Shown here: positions 54,087 through 63,310 of the stretch, piece by piece
Numbering within the stretch: the stretch's first letter is position 1
How the letters are laid out: the number at the start of each line of letters is the position of its first letter
Assembly (NCBI RefSeq): GCF_014643735.1
Contig: NZ_BMKA01000004.1
Span: forward strand, 248,001 to 312,000
Reading direction: 5' to 3'
Source: Neptunicoccus cionae
GTDB lineage: Bacteria; Pseudomonadota; Alphaproteobacteria; Rhodobacterales; Rhodobacteraceae
Length of the DNA: 64,000 nucleotides
Notes under the pieces: model-generated
Database searches by the model: none
The model's input: the letters and a program-made list of their open reading frames with translations, nothing else
What the model was told of the DNA's origin: nothing
Program-made: the position numbers and the translations under genes

Positions 54087-55253
54087 TTACGAAAGTGGCA
54101 TCCGTCGCTCTATGATTCGCGACAGGATGCTGGCCCCAACGGGCAGGATGTCGTCATCAAGCGTATAGGCGGGGTTGTGAACAGAGACGGTCCCGCTGTG
54201 TCCAAGCGTGCAATACGCCCCCGGCACCACCTTCAGCATATCGGCAAAATCCTCGCTACCGGTGCGCAACTGGTCCGACCGCTCTATCATATCGGTCCCG
54301 ACCACTTCGGCGGCGGCATCCAGCATTTCTTCGGATAGGTCGGCATCATTCATCAGAACATCGAATACGTTCCAGATTTTGACGTAGATCTCAATGCCGT
54401 GGGCTTTTGCCAGACCGGTGCAGATTTCATTGATGCGCAGCTCCACCAGTTCGCGCACGTCGTCGTGGAAGTATCGCAAAGTACCTGTCAGTGTGGCCGA
54501 AGCTGGCACCACGTTGTAGGCGTTCCCTGAATTAAAAGTAGTCACCGAAAGAACTGCCGGTTTGGTTGGGGCGACGTTACGGCTTACAATGGATTGAAGT
54601 TCTCCAACCAGAGACGCGGCGATCACAATCGTGTCCCGTCCGGCTTGGGGCATGGCGGCATGGCTGCCAATTCCGTTTACGGTAATATCGAAAAAGCACG
54701 CCCCCGCCATAGCCGCACCGGGTTTCACGCTGACATGGTTGGGCTTGCCGTTGGGATTGTTGTGCATCCCGTAGATTTCGTCGCAAGGAAACTTCTCAAA
54801 CAGACCATCTGCAATCATAGTGCGCGCACCGCCAAGACCCTCTTCGGCGGGCTGGAAAACCAGCACGGCTGTGCCGTCGAAATCTCGTGTTTGGGACAGG
54901 TATTTTGCAGCCCCCAGAAGCATCGTAGTGTGGCTGTCATGGCCACAGGCATGCATCAGTCCCGGCGTTTTAGAGGCGTAGGGCAGATTGGTTGTTTCAT
55001 GGATTGGCAGGGCATCCATATCCGCCCGCAGCCCGATGCGTTTGGGGCCTGTTCCCTTGCCGTGGATCAAGCCGACAACCCCTGTTGTGGCAAGACCGCT
55101 GTGGACCTCATCCACGCCGTATTCCTTTAACAAACCCTGCACAATGCCACTGGTGCGGTGTTCCTGAAAACCGAGTTCGGGGTGTGCATGAAGATCGCGC
55201 CGGATTTCGGTAAGGGTCTCTGCGTGGTCGGCAATCTGGGGCAATACAGGCAT
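54087..55253 (-). CDS. M20-family amidohydrolase, hippurate hydrolase / aminoacylase type
   Basis: 388 residues. Cytoplasmic di-metal hydrolase of the HipO/AmhX/IAA-amino-acid hydrolase branch. Seen: RRDLHAHPELGFQEHRT, LRADMDALPIHE, HACGHDSHTTMLLGAA with the metal Cys/His, PAEEGLGGARTMI with the catalytic Glu pair, and GSHAAMPQAG. Acts on N-acyl amino acids or similar amides; the substrate is unknown. It is followed on the minus strand by nothing close, and preceded by the siderophore-interacting protein gene 65 bases away. Confidence 0.93.
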   Translation of the reverse strand: MPVLPQIADHAETLTEIRRDLHAHPELGFQEHRTSGIVQGLLKEYGVDEVHSGLATTGVVGLIHGKGTGPKRIGLRADMDALPIHETTNLPYASKTPGLMHACGHDSHTTMLLGAAKYLSQTRDFDGTAVLVFQPAEEGLGGARTMIADGLFEKFPCDEIYGMHNNPNGKPNHVSVKPGAAMAGACFFDITVNGIGSHAAMPQAGRDTIVIAASLVGELQSIVSRNVAPTKPAVLSVTTFNSGNAYNVVPASATLTGTLRYFHDDVRELVELRINEICTGLAKAHGIEIYVKIWNVFDVLMNDADLSEEMLDAAAEVVGTDMIERSDQLRTGSEDFADMLKVVPGAYCTLGHSGTVSVHNPAYTLDDDILPVGASILSRIIERRMPLS

Positions 55254-55318
55254 GGTCTGGTCCTAAATCTCTGCGGGTTTGCAGCACTTTAGGCTGCGCA
55301 CCGCAGGTTGACCAGAGA

Positions 55319-56119
55319 TTAGCTGACCGGAGTTGCCTCCTTGCGTTTTTCGATCTGGTGTTCGTCCTCAATCAGTCCGATTTTCCAGTAGCCAGCGATA
55401 TAAGCGTCTGCTTTTGGCAGCTTGCGATCCAAAAGGATGTACTGTCGCAGGGCGCGGATCATACTGCTTTCCCCTGCGATGCAAACTTGCAAACGCTCCT
55501 TTGGCCAAGGGAGCTGACGCACCAGTTTGTCCACCTGACCATCCGGTTTGGACGGGGTGGGATTTACCAGCCAATGGGCTGTGACACCTGCAGGCATCGT
55601 AAGGGTTTGCCGGTCATCGGGATGGGTGATCTCAAAGATTGCAGTGCCTTTGGCCGTGTCCGGCATAGCCTCCAGTGTTGCAGCGGCCAGTGGAAGAGCA
55701 GAAAGATCAGCCACCACCAAGTAGTGTTCGGCCTCAAAGGATTTGACTTTAACCATACCGGGTCCTGCAAAACCGCAATACGCACCAACCTGTGCTGCCC
55801 TTGCCCATGCAGAGGCCGGACCAGCGTCTCCGTGATCAACGAAATCGATGTCCATTTCGCAGGCAGCCTGCCGTTGATGGCGGACTGTATAGGTGCGCAC
55901 ATCCGGACGCGGGCCTTCGTTCAATTGCTTGCGAAAGGCTGCTATGTCCTGACCCGGTTCGGGAAGGAACAGTTTGCAATTTGCCCCCTCACATCCATCG
56001 GCGATCTCCCCGATCTCGGGGCTGCTGAATGTCACGCGGATCATATGGGCCGAAACCCGACGAACGGCGGAAACGGTAAAAAGGCGGGGCGGACGTTTGC
56101 TACGGGCTGGTTCTTTCAT
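55319..56119 (-). CDS. Siderophore-interacting protein (FAD ferric reductase)
   Basis: 266 residues. Seen: an N-terminal flavin-binding barrel (RRVSAHMIRVTFSS, RTYTVRHQR with the FAD Arg-Tyr-Thr) and a C-terminal nucleotide-binding domain (VVADLSALPLAAATLEAMP, CIAGESSMIRALRQYIL, AGYWKIG). Matches the SIP/ViuB family that releases iron from siderophores by reduction. No siderophore receptor or synthesis gene is nearby, so its partner system is elsewhere. The neighbouring amidohydrolase might share a transcript. Confidence 0.9.
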   Translation of the reverse strand: MKEPARSKRPPRLFTVSAVRRVSAHMIRVTFSSPEIGEIADGCEGANCKLFLPEPGQDIAAFRKQLNEGPRPDVRTYTVRHQRQAACEMDIDFVDHGDAGPASAWARAAQVGAYCGFAGPGMVKVKSFEAEHYLVVADLSALPLAAATLEAMPDTAKGTAIFEITHPDDRQTLTMPAGVTAHWLVNPTPSKPDGQVDKLVRQLPWPKERLQVCIAGESSMIRALRQYILLDRKLPKADAYIAGYWKIGLIEDEHQIEKRKEATPVS

Positions 56120-56220
56120 GGTATCTTCCTGTCATGTCGTGGGTGGGAAAATACCTGCCTGTTGAAATGGATTGTATCACGGTATCTTGAAAGGTTCGAG
56201 CGTAAAGGCACCTCGCCGGA

Positions 56221-57735
56221 TCAGGTTTTGCTGTCGATCGCCTCCGCTTCAGCGTTCTTGCGCATAAAATAGACAAAAGACACCACCGACAGCACCAGTA
56301 AAGCGACTGCAACGGGGCTTTTGAACATCTGCGTCAGGTCTCCGTTCGTCAAAGCCAGCGATTGCGCGATGGATTTTTCAAAACGGGGTCCAAGGAAAAA
56401 CGCGATGATGAAGATGACCAGTGAATAGCCGAAGGTGGACATCAGATAGCCGACAATGGCGAAGATCAGCATGATGGCTACGCCGAACAATCCGCTGGTA
56501 GCCATGGAAACCCCGACGATGCACAACAACAAAGCTGCGGAAAAGATGATGGACTCCGGTGCCGACACCACTTTGGTCCAGAAGCGCAGCCCCAATTGTC
56601 CCACCCAAAGGTTCACAAAATTCGCCATCAGCATCGCGCCAAACAGCCCATAGACCAGACGACCCTGTTGTTCAAACAACAGCGGGCCGGGCTGCATTCC
56701 GTGGATCATAAAGGCCGAAATGATCAGCGCCGCACCCACACTGCCCGGAATACCGAGTGTCAGCAGCGGGATAAGGTTTGCTCCGACCACGGCAGAGTTT
56801 GCGGATTCAGATGCTGCGATCCCTTGCAGATTGCCCTTGCCAAAGCTTGACGGGTCTTTTGATCCGGCTTTGGTCATGGCGTAGGACATGAAGGCCGCCG
56901 CCGTGGATCCGATACCGGGTAGGGCGCCTAGGATTGTTCCAATCGTTGCACCGCGCAGCATCGTATAACGGCAGGCCCAGTATTCTGCCCAACTGACACG
57001 GCGGTCTTCCGGCCTGTTGGAACCGTCGGTGATAATACCCGATTTCACGTTACCATGGGCCAGCGACATACGGCGCAGGATTTCGGAAATGGCGAGCATC
57101 CCGATCGCGACCGAGGGCAGGGGCAGCCCGTCGAACAGATCCCAATACCCGAAAATCAGGCGCGGAGTGTAATGCTCGGGGTCTTGTCCGACCGAGGCCA
57201 CCAGCAGGCCAAGTGCGGCCGCGATCATGCCTTTGATCAGGGAGTTTCCGATTAGTCCTGCCAAAATGGAAAAAGCGAAGATCATTAGCGCGACAACCTC
57301 AATCGGGCCCATTTTCAGCGCCATAATCGCCAGCGGGGCAGACACAGTAATCAGAACAATATCGCTGAATAGATCCCCCGTAACGGACGAAAACAGCGCC
57401 ATTTTTGTCGCCTTCAGCGGCTTTCCCCTTTTGGCCAGCGGATGCCCGTCCAGCGCCGTGGCGGCCGCATCGGGTGTGCCGGGCGTATTCATCAGGATTG
57501 CAGGCACCGCACCGCCAACCAGCCCGCCTTTGTTCACGCCCACAAGAAAGGCAATCGCGGGCAGTGGATCCAACCCGAAGGTAAAGGGGATCGCGATGGC
57601 CATGGCCATGATCGGCCCGATCCCTGGCACCGCGCCGACGAACTGGCCAAGCAGTACCCCAAACAACACGAACATCAGGTTGAACGGGGTAAACGCGTCA
57701 CCAAAACCGGCGGTTATTGTTGCTAAATCCACCAT
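56221..57735 (-). CDS. tctA: Tripartite tricarboxylate transporter, large membrane subunit
   Basis: 504 residues with about 12 hydrophobic segments. Seen: the TctA hallmark regions GAVPGIGPIMAMAIAIPFTFGLDPLPAIAFLVGVNKGG, near 33-70, and GALPGIGSTAAAFMSYAMTKAGS near the middle. Works with TctB and TctC in sodium- or proton-driven uptake of carboxylates. Follows tctB by 11 bases. Confidence 0.95.
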   Translation of the reverse strand: MVDLATITAGFGDAFTPFNLMFVLFGVLLGQFVGAVPGIGPIMAMAIAIPFTFGLDPLPAIAFLVGVNKGGLVGGAVPAILMNTPGTPDAAATALDGHPLAKRGKPLKATKMALFSSVTGDLFSDIVLITVSAPLAIMALKMGPIEVVALMIFAFSILAGLIGNSLIKGMIAAALGLLVASVGQDPEHYTPRLIFGYWDLFDGLPLPSVAIGMLAISEILRRMSLAHGNVKSGIITDGSNRPEDRRVSWAEYWACRYTMLRGATIGTILGALPGIGSTAAAFMSYAMTKAGSKDPSSFGKGNLQGIAASESANSAVVGANLIPLLTLGIPGSVGAALIISAFMIHGMQPGPLLFEQQGRLVYGLFGAMLMANFVNLWVGQLGLRFWTKVVSAPESIIFSAALLLCIVGVSMATSGLFGVAIMLIFAIVGYLMSTFGYSLVIFIIAFFLGPRFEKSIAQSLALTNGDLTQMFKSPVAVALLVLSVVSFVYFMRKNAEAEAIDSKT

Positions 57736-57746
57736 AGAGCGGTCCT

Positions 57747-58166
57747 TTAAGGCAATGCGCGGCCTAGCGCTTGGGTCACGAGAAACCAGATCAGTGCTGG
57801 CATTCCGACGGCTCCGAAGGCCAACCAGAAGGGGCGGCGTTCACCGATGAACCACATGATGGCAAAGGCAAGGACCGGTGCGACATACTCAAAACCGAAC
57901 CGTGACATGGCATAGAGCCCCGCGATCAGAAGCAGGCTGTAAAACCCCGTCCGCGCGATATTTCGAAGATCGCCTACTTCGTGGTGCGTCGGTTTCACCA
58001 CCAAAAGTCCGCCGCACAGCGCAATGATCACAGAGATAATATTGGGCACGGTTTTGGGGTTCAAACTGCCCCCTTCCACCGTCTCGATATAGGCGGGGTT
58101 GACCACGAAATACATCGCGAGCCCGAGCAACAAAAAGAAAATACCGGAAATGCGGTCCGCTGACAC
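57747..58166 (-). CDS. tctB: Tripartite tricarboxylate transporter, small membrane subunit
   Basis: 139 residues with four predicted membrane segments (about 7-24, 41-57, 72-88 and 95-130 region), the TctB profile. Start is GTG 58166 with GGGGGAT upstream. Lies between tctC and tctA, the standard order. Confidence 0.9.
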   Translation of the reverse strand: MSADRISGIFFLLLGLAMYFVVNPAYIETVEGGSLNPKTVPNIISVIIALCGGLLVVKPTHHEVGDLRNIARTGFYSLLLIAGLYAMSRFGFEYVAPVLAFAIMWFIGERRPFWLAFGAVGMPALIWFLVTQALGRALP

Positions 58167-58186
58167 TACGTGATCCCCCCTTGGAT

Positions 58187-58214
58187 GCCCCCCGCTGGAT
58201 TGCCAGCAGGGGGC
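58187..58214 (-). promoter_or_regulatory. Hairpin between tctC and tctB
   Basis: A 12-bp stem with one mismatch: GCCCCCCGCTGG (58187-58198) with CCAGCAGGGGGC (58203-58214), loop ATTG. Not followed by a T-run. It again separates a binding-protein gene from its membrane partners. Confidence 0.7.
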
Positions 58215-58222
58215 GTTCAGTT

Positions 58223-59170
58223 TTACTTGCCAAACAGGACTTTGGCGTTGGCCAGACCGTCTACCATCATTTGCTTGGTGCCTTCGACGCCCATGTTGAT
58301 CGGATCGCCTTTCACCGCATTGCGCACGATTTCTGCAAATTCGGGCGCTTTAATCGCCTCGTCTATGGCCGCTGAAATCGCCTTGATGGCCTCTGGATCA
58401 GTGCCGCCGGTCATCGCAAGGAAGAACACCGGATCAACATAGGCTGGCACACCGGATTCAGTGAAGGTTTTCACATCCGGCGCATAGCTCAGACGGGATT
58501 GGTTCGCACCGGCAATGACCTTCATGTCACCGGACTCAAGGTAGGGGTATTGCTCACCCGAGCCGAAACCCGCCAGAACCTGTCCGCCAAGAATCAGCTT
58601 CATCACTTCAGCCCCGCCGTCGGCTGTCACTAGGTTAAAGCTCGCGCCGGTTTTGGCTTCGGTCTGCTTCATCACCAGGACCTGCGGTGGCGCCATTGTG
58701 GCGACTGCCAGCGTGCCTTGTTCTTTGGCGTGTGCGACCATTTCTTCCAGCGTATCAAAGGGTGCGTCCTTGCTGGCCACAAGCGCCAGTTCGGCCTTGG
58801 CGACAGTGCCAAGGTAATCAAAACTGTCGATATCAAACGGCAGTTGGTCGCCGCGATTTACCAGTTGAACCAGCACAGGGATGCTGACCCCCATCCCGAC
58901 GATATTCCGGTTTGGCGGCATCTGGGACAGGCCGGTAAACATGGCCACGCCCCCCCCGCCCGGTTTGTTTTCAACGACGACATTCCAGCCGGTATTGTCC
59001 TTCATCACCTTGCCCAGCACGCGCCCCATTGTATCGGTAGAGCCCCCCGCGCCAAAGCCGATCTGAATGGTAAGCGGGCCGTCCGGTGCCCAATCCTCTG
59101 CGAGAACCGGCGCTGAAAAGGCCATAAGAGCGGATGCGCCGAGCGCAAAAATTTTGGATTTCAGGTTCAC
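58223..59170 (-). CDS. tctC: Tripartite tricarboxylate transporter, periplasmic binding protein
   Basis: 315 residues with signal peptide of about 24 residues (MNLKSKIFALGASALMAFSAPVLA). Seen: the TctC body with IQIGFGAGGSTDTMGRVLGKVM, VVVENKPGGGG and later VKTFTESGVPAYVDPVFFLAM. Start is GTG 59170 with GGAGG seven bases upstream. Ligand unknown; family members bind citrate, tartrate, glutamate, phthalates and others. First gene of tctCBA. Confidence 0.94.
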   Translation of the reverse strand: MNLKSKIFALGASALMAFSAPVLAEDWAPDGPLTIQIGFGAGGSTDTMGRVLGKVMKDNTGWNVVVENKPGGGGVAMFTGLSQMPPNRNIVGMGVSIPVLVQLVNRGDQLPFDIDSFDYLGTVAKAELALVASKDAPFDTLEEMVAHAKEQGTLAVATMAPPQVLVMKQTEAKTGASFNLVTADGGAEVMKLILGGQVLAGFGSGEQYPYLESGDMKVIAGANQSRLSYAPDVKTFTESGVPAYVDPVFFLAMTGGTDPEAIKAISAAIDEAIKAPEFAEIVRNAVKGDPINMGVEGTKQMMVDGLANAKVLFGK

Positions 59171-59289
59171 TTGTTATCCTCCCGTAAAGTGAAATTCTTG
59201 TTAATATGTTAAGCATCTTTTGCAAGGGCGTTCAATGCAGGAAATTCGGACGACGCCTAATGTTCCCCTCCCAAGCGAATTAACCCCCT

Positions 59290-59306
59290 AATTATGCTTA
59301 ATAATT
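59290..59306. promoter_or_regulatory. Inverted repeat upstream of tctC
   Basis: AATTAT-GCTTA-ATAATT, with the half-site ATGCTTAA (59294-59301) repeated inverted as TTAAGCAT at 59209-59216. It lies in the 225-base gap between the IclR gene end and tctC, otherwise AT-rich promoter-like sequence. Confidence 0.4.
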
Positions 59307-59395
59307 TTCGGACACGCAAACTGCTTTGGTATCATTGTGTCAGCTAAACACATTAAAGAATGGAACAACAGGGGCGTATTTCGGCGTAGCGCGTG

Positions 59396-60202
59396 TTAGA
59401 TGGAGGGCAGCAAGAGATTGGGATGTTCTGCTGCCAGTTGCGCGCCGATAGTCTGCGCTGTCGCGTGCAGGCGGCCCAAATGTTGCGCGACCACCGTGTC
59501 TGTGTCGTAGTCTTCAGCGAGCCACACTAAGCTGAGGGCGCCAACCGCATTTGGGCCGAATCGGATTGCAACGCTGATGGCCGTGGGCACGCCCCCATAA
59601 TCCACCGCACGTCCCCAATATCCCTTCTCGCGCACAGCAAATTCCGTCGCCTTTATGTCTGCTAATTTGGTTGGGAACTCCAAGGCCGCTGCCCGGTCTG
59701 ATCCTGTAAGCGTGGCTGACAGTTTAGTGATACATTTGCTGCGGCTTTCGTCTTCCAAAGTTGCCAGGAACACGCATCCGAGCGCAGAGCGGAACGGGGA
59801 GGGGCGATAGCCGATACAATCGGGAAAAATGCCATGAACCGAAAACTGGCGGGTTGTGTCGACAATCTCCAGTCGCCCGTCACCGATGGACGCAGCCAGA
59901 TCAACTCCCAGACCAGTCTTTACGGACAATTCCACGATGGGGCCGCTGCCTACTTCAACCAACGCATCAATCAGAACTGGCGCGGTTTCCATTCGTGGGA
60001 AACGTGGACCCATCCGGTAGCGTCTGTCATTTCTGCTTTGGGACAGCCACCTGCGTGCAACCAGTGTGGCGCAAATCCGCAGCACTGTGGGTTTGGGCAA
60101 ACCGGTCTGTGCGGCTAGAAATGCCAGCGAAGACACGCCGGTTTCCGATACGACTTCCAGAATTTCCATACTGCGCTCTACGGAGCGATTTGTCTTCGTC
60201 AT
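59396..60202 (-). CDS. IclR-family transcriptional regulator (TRAP/tct)
   Basis: 268 residues. Helix-turn-helix SSLAFLAAQTGLPKPTVLRICATLVARRWL (about 24-53) and effector domain with VDLAASIGDGRLEIVDTT, RPSPFRSALGCVFLA and EKGYWGRAVDYGGVPTAISVAIRF. Divergent from the TRAP permease and upstream of tctC, so it could control either. A near-perfect palindrome starts two bases before its start codon, suggesting self-control. Confidence 0.92.
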   Translation of the reverse strand: MTKTNRSVERSMEILEVVSETGVSSLAFLAAQTGLPKPTVLRICATLVARRWLSQSRNDRRYRMGPRFPRMETAPVLIDALVEVGSGPIVELSVKTGLGVDLAASIGDGRLEIVDTTRQFSVHGIFPDCIGYRPSPFRSALGCVFLATLEDESRSKCITKLSATLTGSDRAAALEFPTKLADIKATEFAVREKGYWGRAVDYGGVPTAISVAIRFGPNAVGALSLVWLAEDYDTDTVVAQHLGRLHATAQTIGAQLAAEHPNLLLPSI

Positions 60203-60203
60203 T

Positions 60204-60226
60204 TGCGTTCCACCTAGTGAAACGCA
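60204..60226. promoter_or_regulatory. 10-bp inverted repeat between IclR and TRAP genes
   Basis: Arms TGCGTTCCAC (60204-60213) and GTGAAACGCA (60217-60226) around CTA, one mismatch. Directly abuts the IclR start and lies 100 bases before the TRAP start. Strong candidate IclR operator for both directions. Confidence 0.6.
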
Positions 60227-60326
60227 GTCTCGACTAAATTTATCGGGGTGTCTAGGTAGTCACATAAGAATCACCGCGTCTAGCACATTTGCGAGATTGG
60301 TGATGATCATGGAGGAGAACAATCGG

Positions 60327-62195
60327 ATGGTGCAAAACCTGCTTTCCCGATCCATCAACGGTGCGAGTTTGGCGCTATCTGCGCTTATCGTTTCTGTTGT
60401 GTTTTACGTTTCGGTTTTTGGTGTCTTTAACGAATCTTACCTGCGGGTGGGGATGTTGCTGCTGGCGGGGCTGCTGGTCTTGCTGTTTCACATCAACGAG
60501 AGCCTGAAATTCTCGGACCGACTGGTTGCGGTGGTGACGGCAGGTTTCCTCGCGGTTGCGGTCTGGCAATATTTCAAAGCTGCCGCCGAGATTGAGACAG
60601 GGCTGTACTTTCTGACAAATGCGGACATCTGGCTTGGCTGGTTGGGGCTGATCGCTGTGATCGAACTGACCCGCCGGTCTGTCGGGATGGTGATGGCCAG
60701 TGTGGCAGCGATTGTTTTGCTTTACGGTGCGCTTGGACAATATGCACCCGGTTTTATGCGTCATGCGGGGATCACATCCGAAGAATTGATACAGGTCCTG
60801 TGGTATTCTTTTGACGGCGTGTTCGGGCGTCCTATGGCGACGGTGGTTTCGACCATTCTGATTTTTATCATATTCGGCGCGGTGCTGGAGTTTCTGACCA
60901 TCGATCAGGTGCTGGTGAAGTTGGCTCTTGCCGCAACGGGGCGGGTGCGCTCCGGGCCGGCGGCAGCGGCCACTGTGGCAAGCGGGCTGTTCGGGACAAT
61001 TTCGGGTAGTGCTGTGGCCAATGTAGTGGGCACCGGTGTCATCACCATTCCCCTTATCAAGAAACGCGGCTTTAAAGCCCATTTCGCCGGCGCGGTAGAG
61101 GCTGCGGCCTCAAGCGGCGGTCAGATCACGCCACCGATTATGGGGGCTGTGGCCTTCATTATGGCGGATGTGACCGGCCAGCCCTACCTGACGATCTGCG
61201 CGGCTGCGACGGTTCCGGCGATCCTGTATTATGCGGGACTGTTCATGTCGATTTCCAGCGCCGCGCGGGATATGGATCTGGACGTTGCGCCCCCTGAGAA
61301 AGTTCAGTTCAGCTGGCGCGAAGTTGCGCAGATCATTGTTTTCATGCTGTCCCTCACAGCGATTGTTGTGGCGATGGTGGGCGGCGCGTCCCCGGCATAC
61401 TCCGGCTTTATCGGCGTTGCCTTTGCGGTCGTGCTCGGCTTTGCGCTGCGCCCTAATTTGTTGGTGGATCTGAAATCATGGCTCCGGTTTATCCGGTCTG
61501 CGGGGATGATCTCGGCGCAGTTAGTTGTCATTGTGGGCGCAGTTGGCATCATTATCGGAATTCTGAACCTAACCGGTGTTGGCCTGCGGTTCGCGTCTCT
61601 TGTGGCAAGCTATGCTGAAGGGCAGCTTATGGTCTCGTTGCTTTTGATGGCGCTGGCCTGTCTGTTTCTCGGGATGGGGATGCCCACGGTTCCGGCTTAT
61701 CTGATCATCGTTCTGGTGATGGGTCCGGCGCTGCAACGTCTTGGTGTGCCGATCATTCACACCCACATGTTCGTGCTATACTTCGGGGTGTTGTCCGCCG
61801 TGACCCCGCCTGTCGCTCTGGCTGCATTTGCAGCGGCGCCTATCGCGCGCTCCGGTGCCATGCGCACAGCGGTTGAGGCATCACGGCTGGCGTTGCCGGG
61901 GTTCGTGATCCCGTTCGCCTTTATTTACCAACCCGCGATGCTGCTTGGAACCGGCTACAGCCTGTCGGACTCCGCACAGTCCATCCTGTTTGTCGGCTTT
62001 GCCGTCCTGCTGATCTCGCGCGCCTGCTATCCGGCGCGGGGCAAGAAACGCTACGCGCCAATCGGGCTCGCCATAGCGGTGGCGCTCTTGTTCTTTGGGC
62101 CGACTGTGTCCTGGATCGCTGTCGCGGCGGGTGTCGCGCTGTTGTCCGCTTCACGGTTCGGCGCTGTACCAATGCCTGAAAATTCACACACCTGA
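60327..62195 (+). CDS. TRAP transporter, fused DctQM-type permease
   Basis: 622 residues from ATG 60327, with GGAGGAG eight bases upstream; earlier in-frame ATGs at 60303 and 60309 lie on or before that site. Fused 4TM and 12TM permease, the form used with TAXI binding proteins. Seen: about 15 or more hydrophobic segments, the DctM core LFGTISGSAVANVVGTGVITIPLIKKRGF and SGGQITPPIMGAVAFIMAD, and LFLGMGMPTVPAYLIIV. Sodium-driven uptake of a carboxylate or related solute. The TAXI gene follows 12 bases later. Confidence 0.94.
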   Translation: MVQNLLSRSINGASLALSALIVSVVFYVSVFGVFNESYLRVGMLLLAGLLVLLFHINESLKFSDRLVAVVTAGFLAVAVWQYFKAAAEIETGLYFLTNADIWLGWLGLIAVIELTRRSVGMVMASVAAIVLLYGALGQYAPGFMRHAGITSEELIQVLWYSFDGVFGRPMATVVSTILIFIIFGAVLEFLTIDQVLVKLALAATGRVRSGPAAAATVASGLFGTISGSAVANVVGTGVITIPLIKKRGFKAHFAGAVEAAASSGGQITPPIMGAVAFIMADVTGQPYLTICAAATVPAILYYAGLFMSISSAARDMDLDVAPPEKVQFSWREVAQIIVFMLSLTAIVVAMVGGASPAYSGFIGVAFAVVLGFALRPNLLVDLKSWLRFIRSAGMISAQLVVIVGAVGIIIGILNLTGVGLRFASLVASYAEGQLMVSLLLMALACLFLGMGMPTVPAYLIIVLVMGPALQRLGVPIIHTHMFVLYFGVLSAVTPPVALAAFAAAPIARSGAMRTAVEASRLALPGFVIPFAFIYQPAMLLGTGYSLSDSAQSILFVGFAVLLISRACYPARGKKRYAPIGLAIAVALLFFGPTVSWIAVAAGVALLSASRFGAVPMPENSHT

Positions 62196-62207
62196 GGAGG
62201 AACTATT

Positions 62208-63239
62208 ATGACTGATACAACACTTACACGGCGCGGCCTACTGGCTGGAACCGCCGGCATTGCAGCCGTTGCAGCCTTGCCAACAGGCGCATTCGCCAAG
62301 GAACTGCTGCGCATGTCCACGCTGGGGCCGGGCACCAGCCCGAACCTTGTGATGACGACTTTTGCCAATGTGGTGAACAAATCTCTGCCCGACTACGAAA
62401 TCCAGTTGAACGCCACAGGTGCTGCCACCCGTCACGTTCTGGAAGTGGCGATGGGCCGGAGCGATTTTTGCATGTCCTCCCCGACCATCCACGCACTGAT
62501 GCGCAACAAGGCGGCGATGTATGCGAAAATCGACAAGGCGCCAGAACTGGTTGAAAAATTGCGCACCGTGCTGAATTTCCCGATGGGCGTTTATCACATC
62601 GCGGTTTACGGGGATTCCGGCATTACCTCGATTGATCAAGTCAAAGGCAAGCGGGTCTTTCTTGGACCACCAGGTGGTGCGGCTTATGCAACCATGTCCC
62701 GTCTGTTCAAAGCTGTGGCCGGTCTGGAAGAAGGCACGGATTATGAGGCCGTAAAGCTCGGCTGGGATGCGGCAACTGCAGCATTTCAGGACGGCAATCT
62801 TGATGTCTACTGCAATCCAACCAACGCGCCGAGCCCTGCGCTGACACAGATCGCCGTCACGAATGAAATCCGTTTCCTTGGCATTCCGGCTGACAAGCTG
62901 GAAACCGAAGCGGTGCAAAAACTGGTGAGCCGTCCGGGCTTTAGCGCGGCAACCCTGCCAGCGGGTGTTTACGGCGATAAACAGCTAAACGATTCCGATG
63001 TGACAACTCTTGGGGTGACTGTGGGGATCGTGACAAATGAACAGGCTGATGAAGCGATGGTTTATGAGATGACTAAAGCCTTCTACGCCGGTGTTGCAGC
63101 CGAGGCAGAAACATCCCCGTGGTTGCGCGCCGTCACACCACAAGGCGCGGTTGAGGACATCAATCTGCCGCTGCACCCGGGCAGCCTGCGTGCGCTGACT
63201 GAACTGGGCGTCGATATTCCAGACGCTGCAAAAGGCTGA
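62208..63239 (+). CDS. TAXI-family TRAP transporter binding protein
   Basis: 343 residues. N-terminal twin-arginine-like leader (LTRRGLLAGTAGIAAVAALPTGAFA, cleavage about residue 30). Seen: GTSPNLVMTTFANVVNKSLPDYEIQLNATGA, the TAXI-family IHALMRNK region, and GKRVFLGPPGGAAYATMSRL. AGGAGG lies before ATG 62208. Partner of the fused permease just upstream. Ligand not readable from sequence; the sulfatase that follows may act on it. Confidence 0.93.
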   Translation: MTDTTLTRRGLLAGTAGIAAVAALPTGAFAKELLRMSTLGPGTSPNLVMTTFANVVNKSLPDYEIQLNATGAATRHVLEVAMGRSDFCMSSPTIHALMRNKAAMYAKIDKAPELVEKLRTVLNFPMGVYHIAVYGDSGITSIDQVKGKRVFLGPPGGAAYATMSRLFKAVAGLEEGTDYEAVKLGWDAATAAFQDGNLDVYCNPTNAPSPALTQIAVTNEIRFLGIPADKLETEAVQKLVSRPGFSAATLPAGVYGDKQLNDSDVTTLGVTVGIVTNEQADEAMVYEMTKAFYAGVAAEAETSPWLRAVTPQGAVEDINLPLHPGSLRALTELGVDIPDAAKG

Positions 63240-63259
63240 TAAAGCGACTTGATACAGGT

Positions 63260-63278
63260 CGGAGCCGTCGAGGCTCCG
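63260..63278 (+). promoter_or_regulatory. Hairpin between TAXI and sulfatase genes
   Basis: Perfect 7-bp stem CGGAGCC (63260-63266) with GGCTCCG (63272-63278), loop GTCGA, in the 71-base gap. A short T-run (TTTT) comes 13 bases later. Could be a partial terminator after the binding-protein gene. Confidence 0.55.
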
Positions 63279-63310
63279 GCCAAACTAATTTTAAAGACTT
63301 AGGGATCGTC

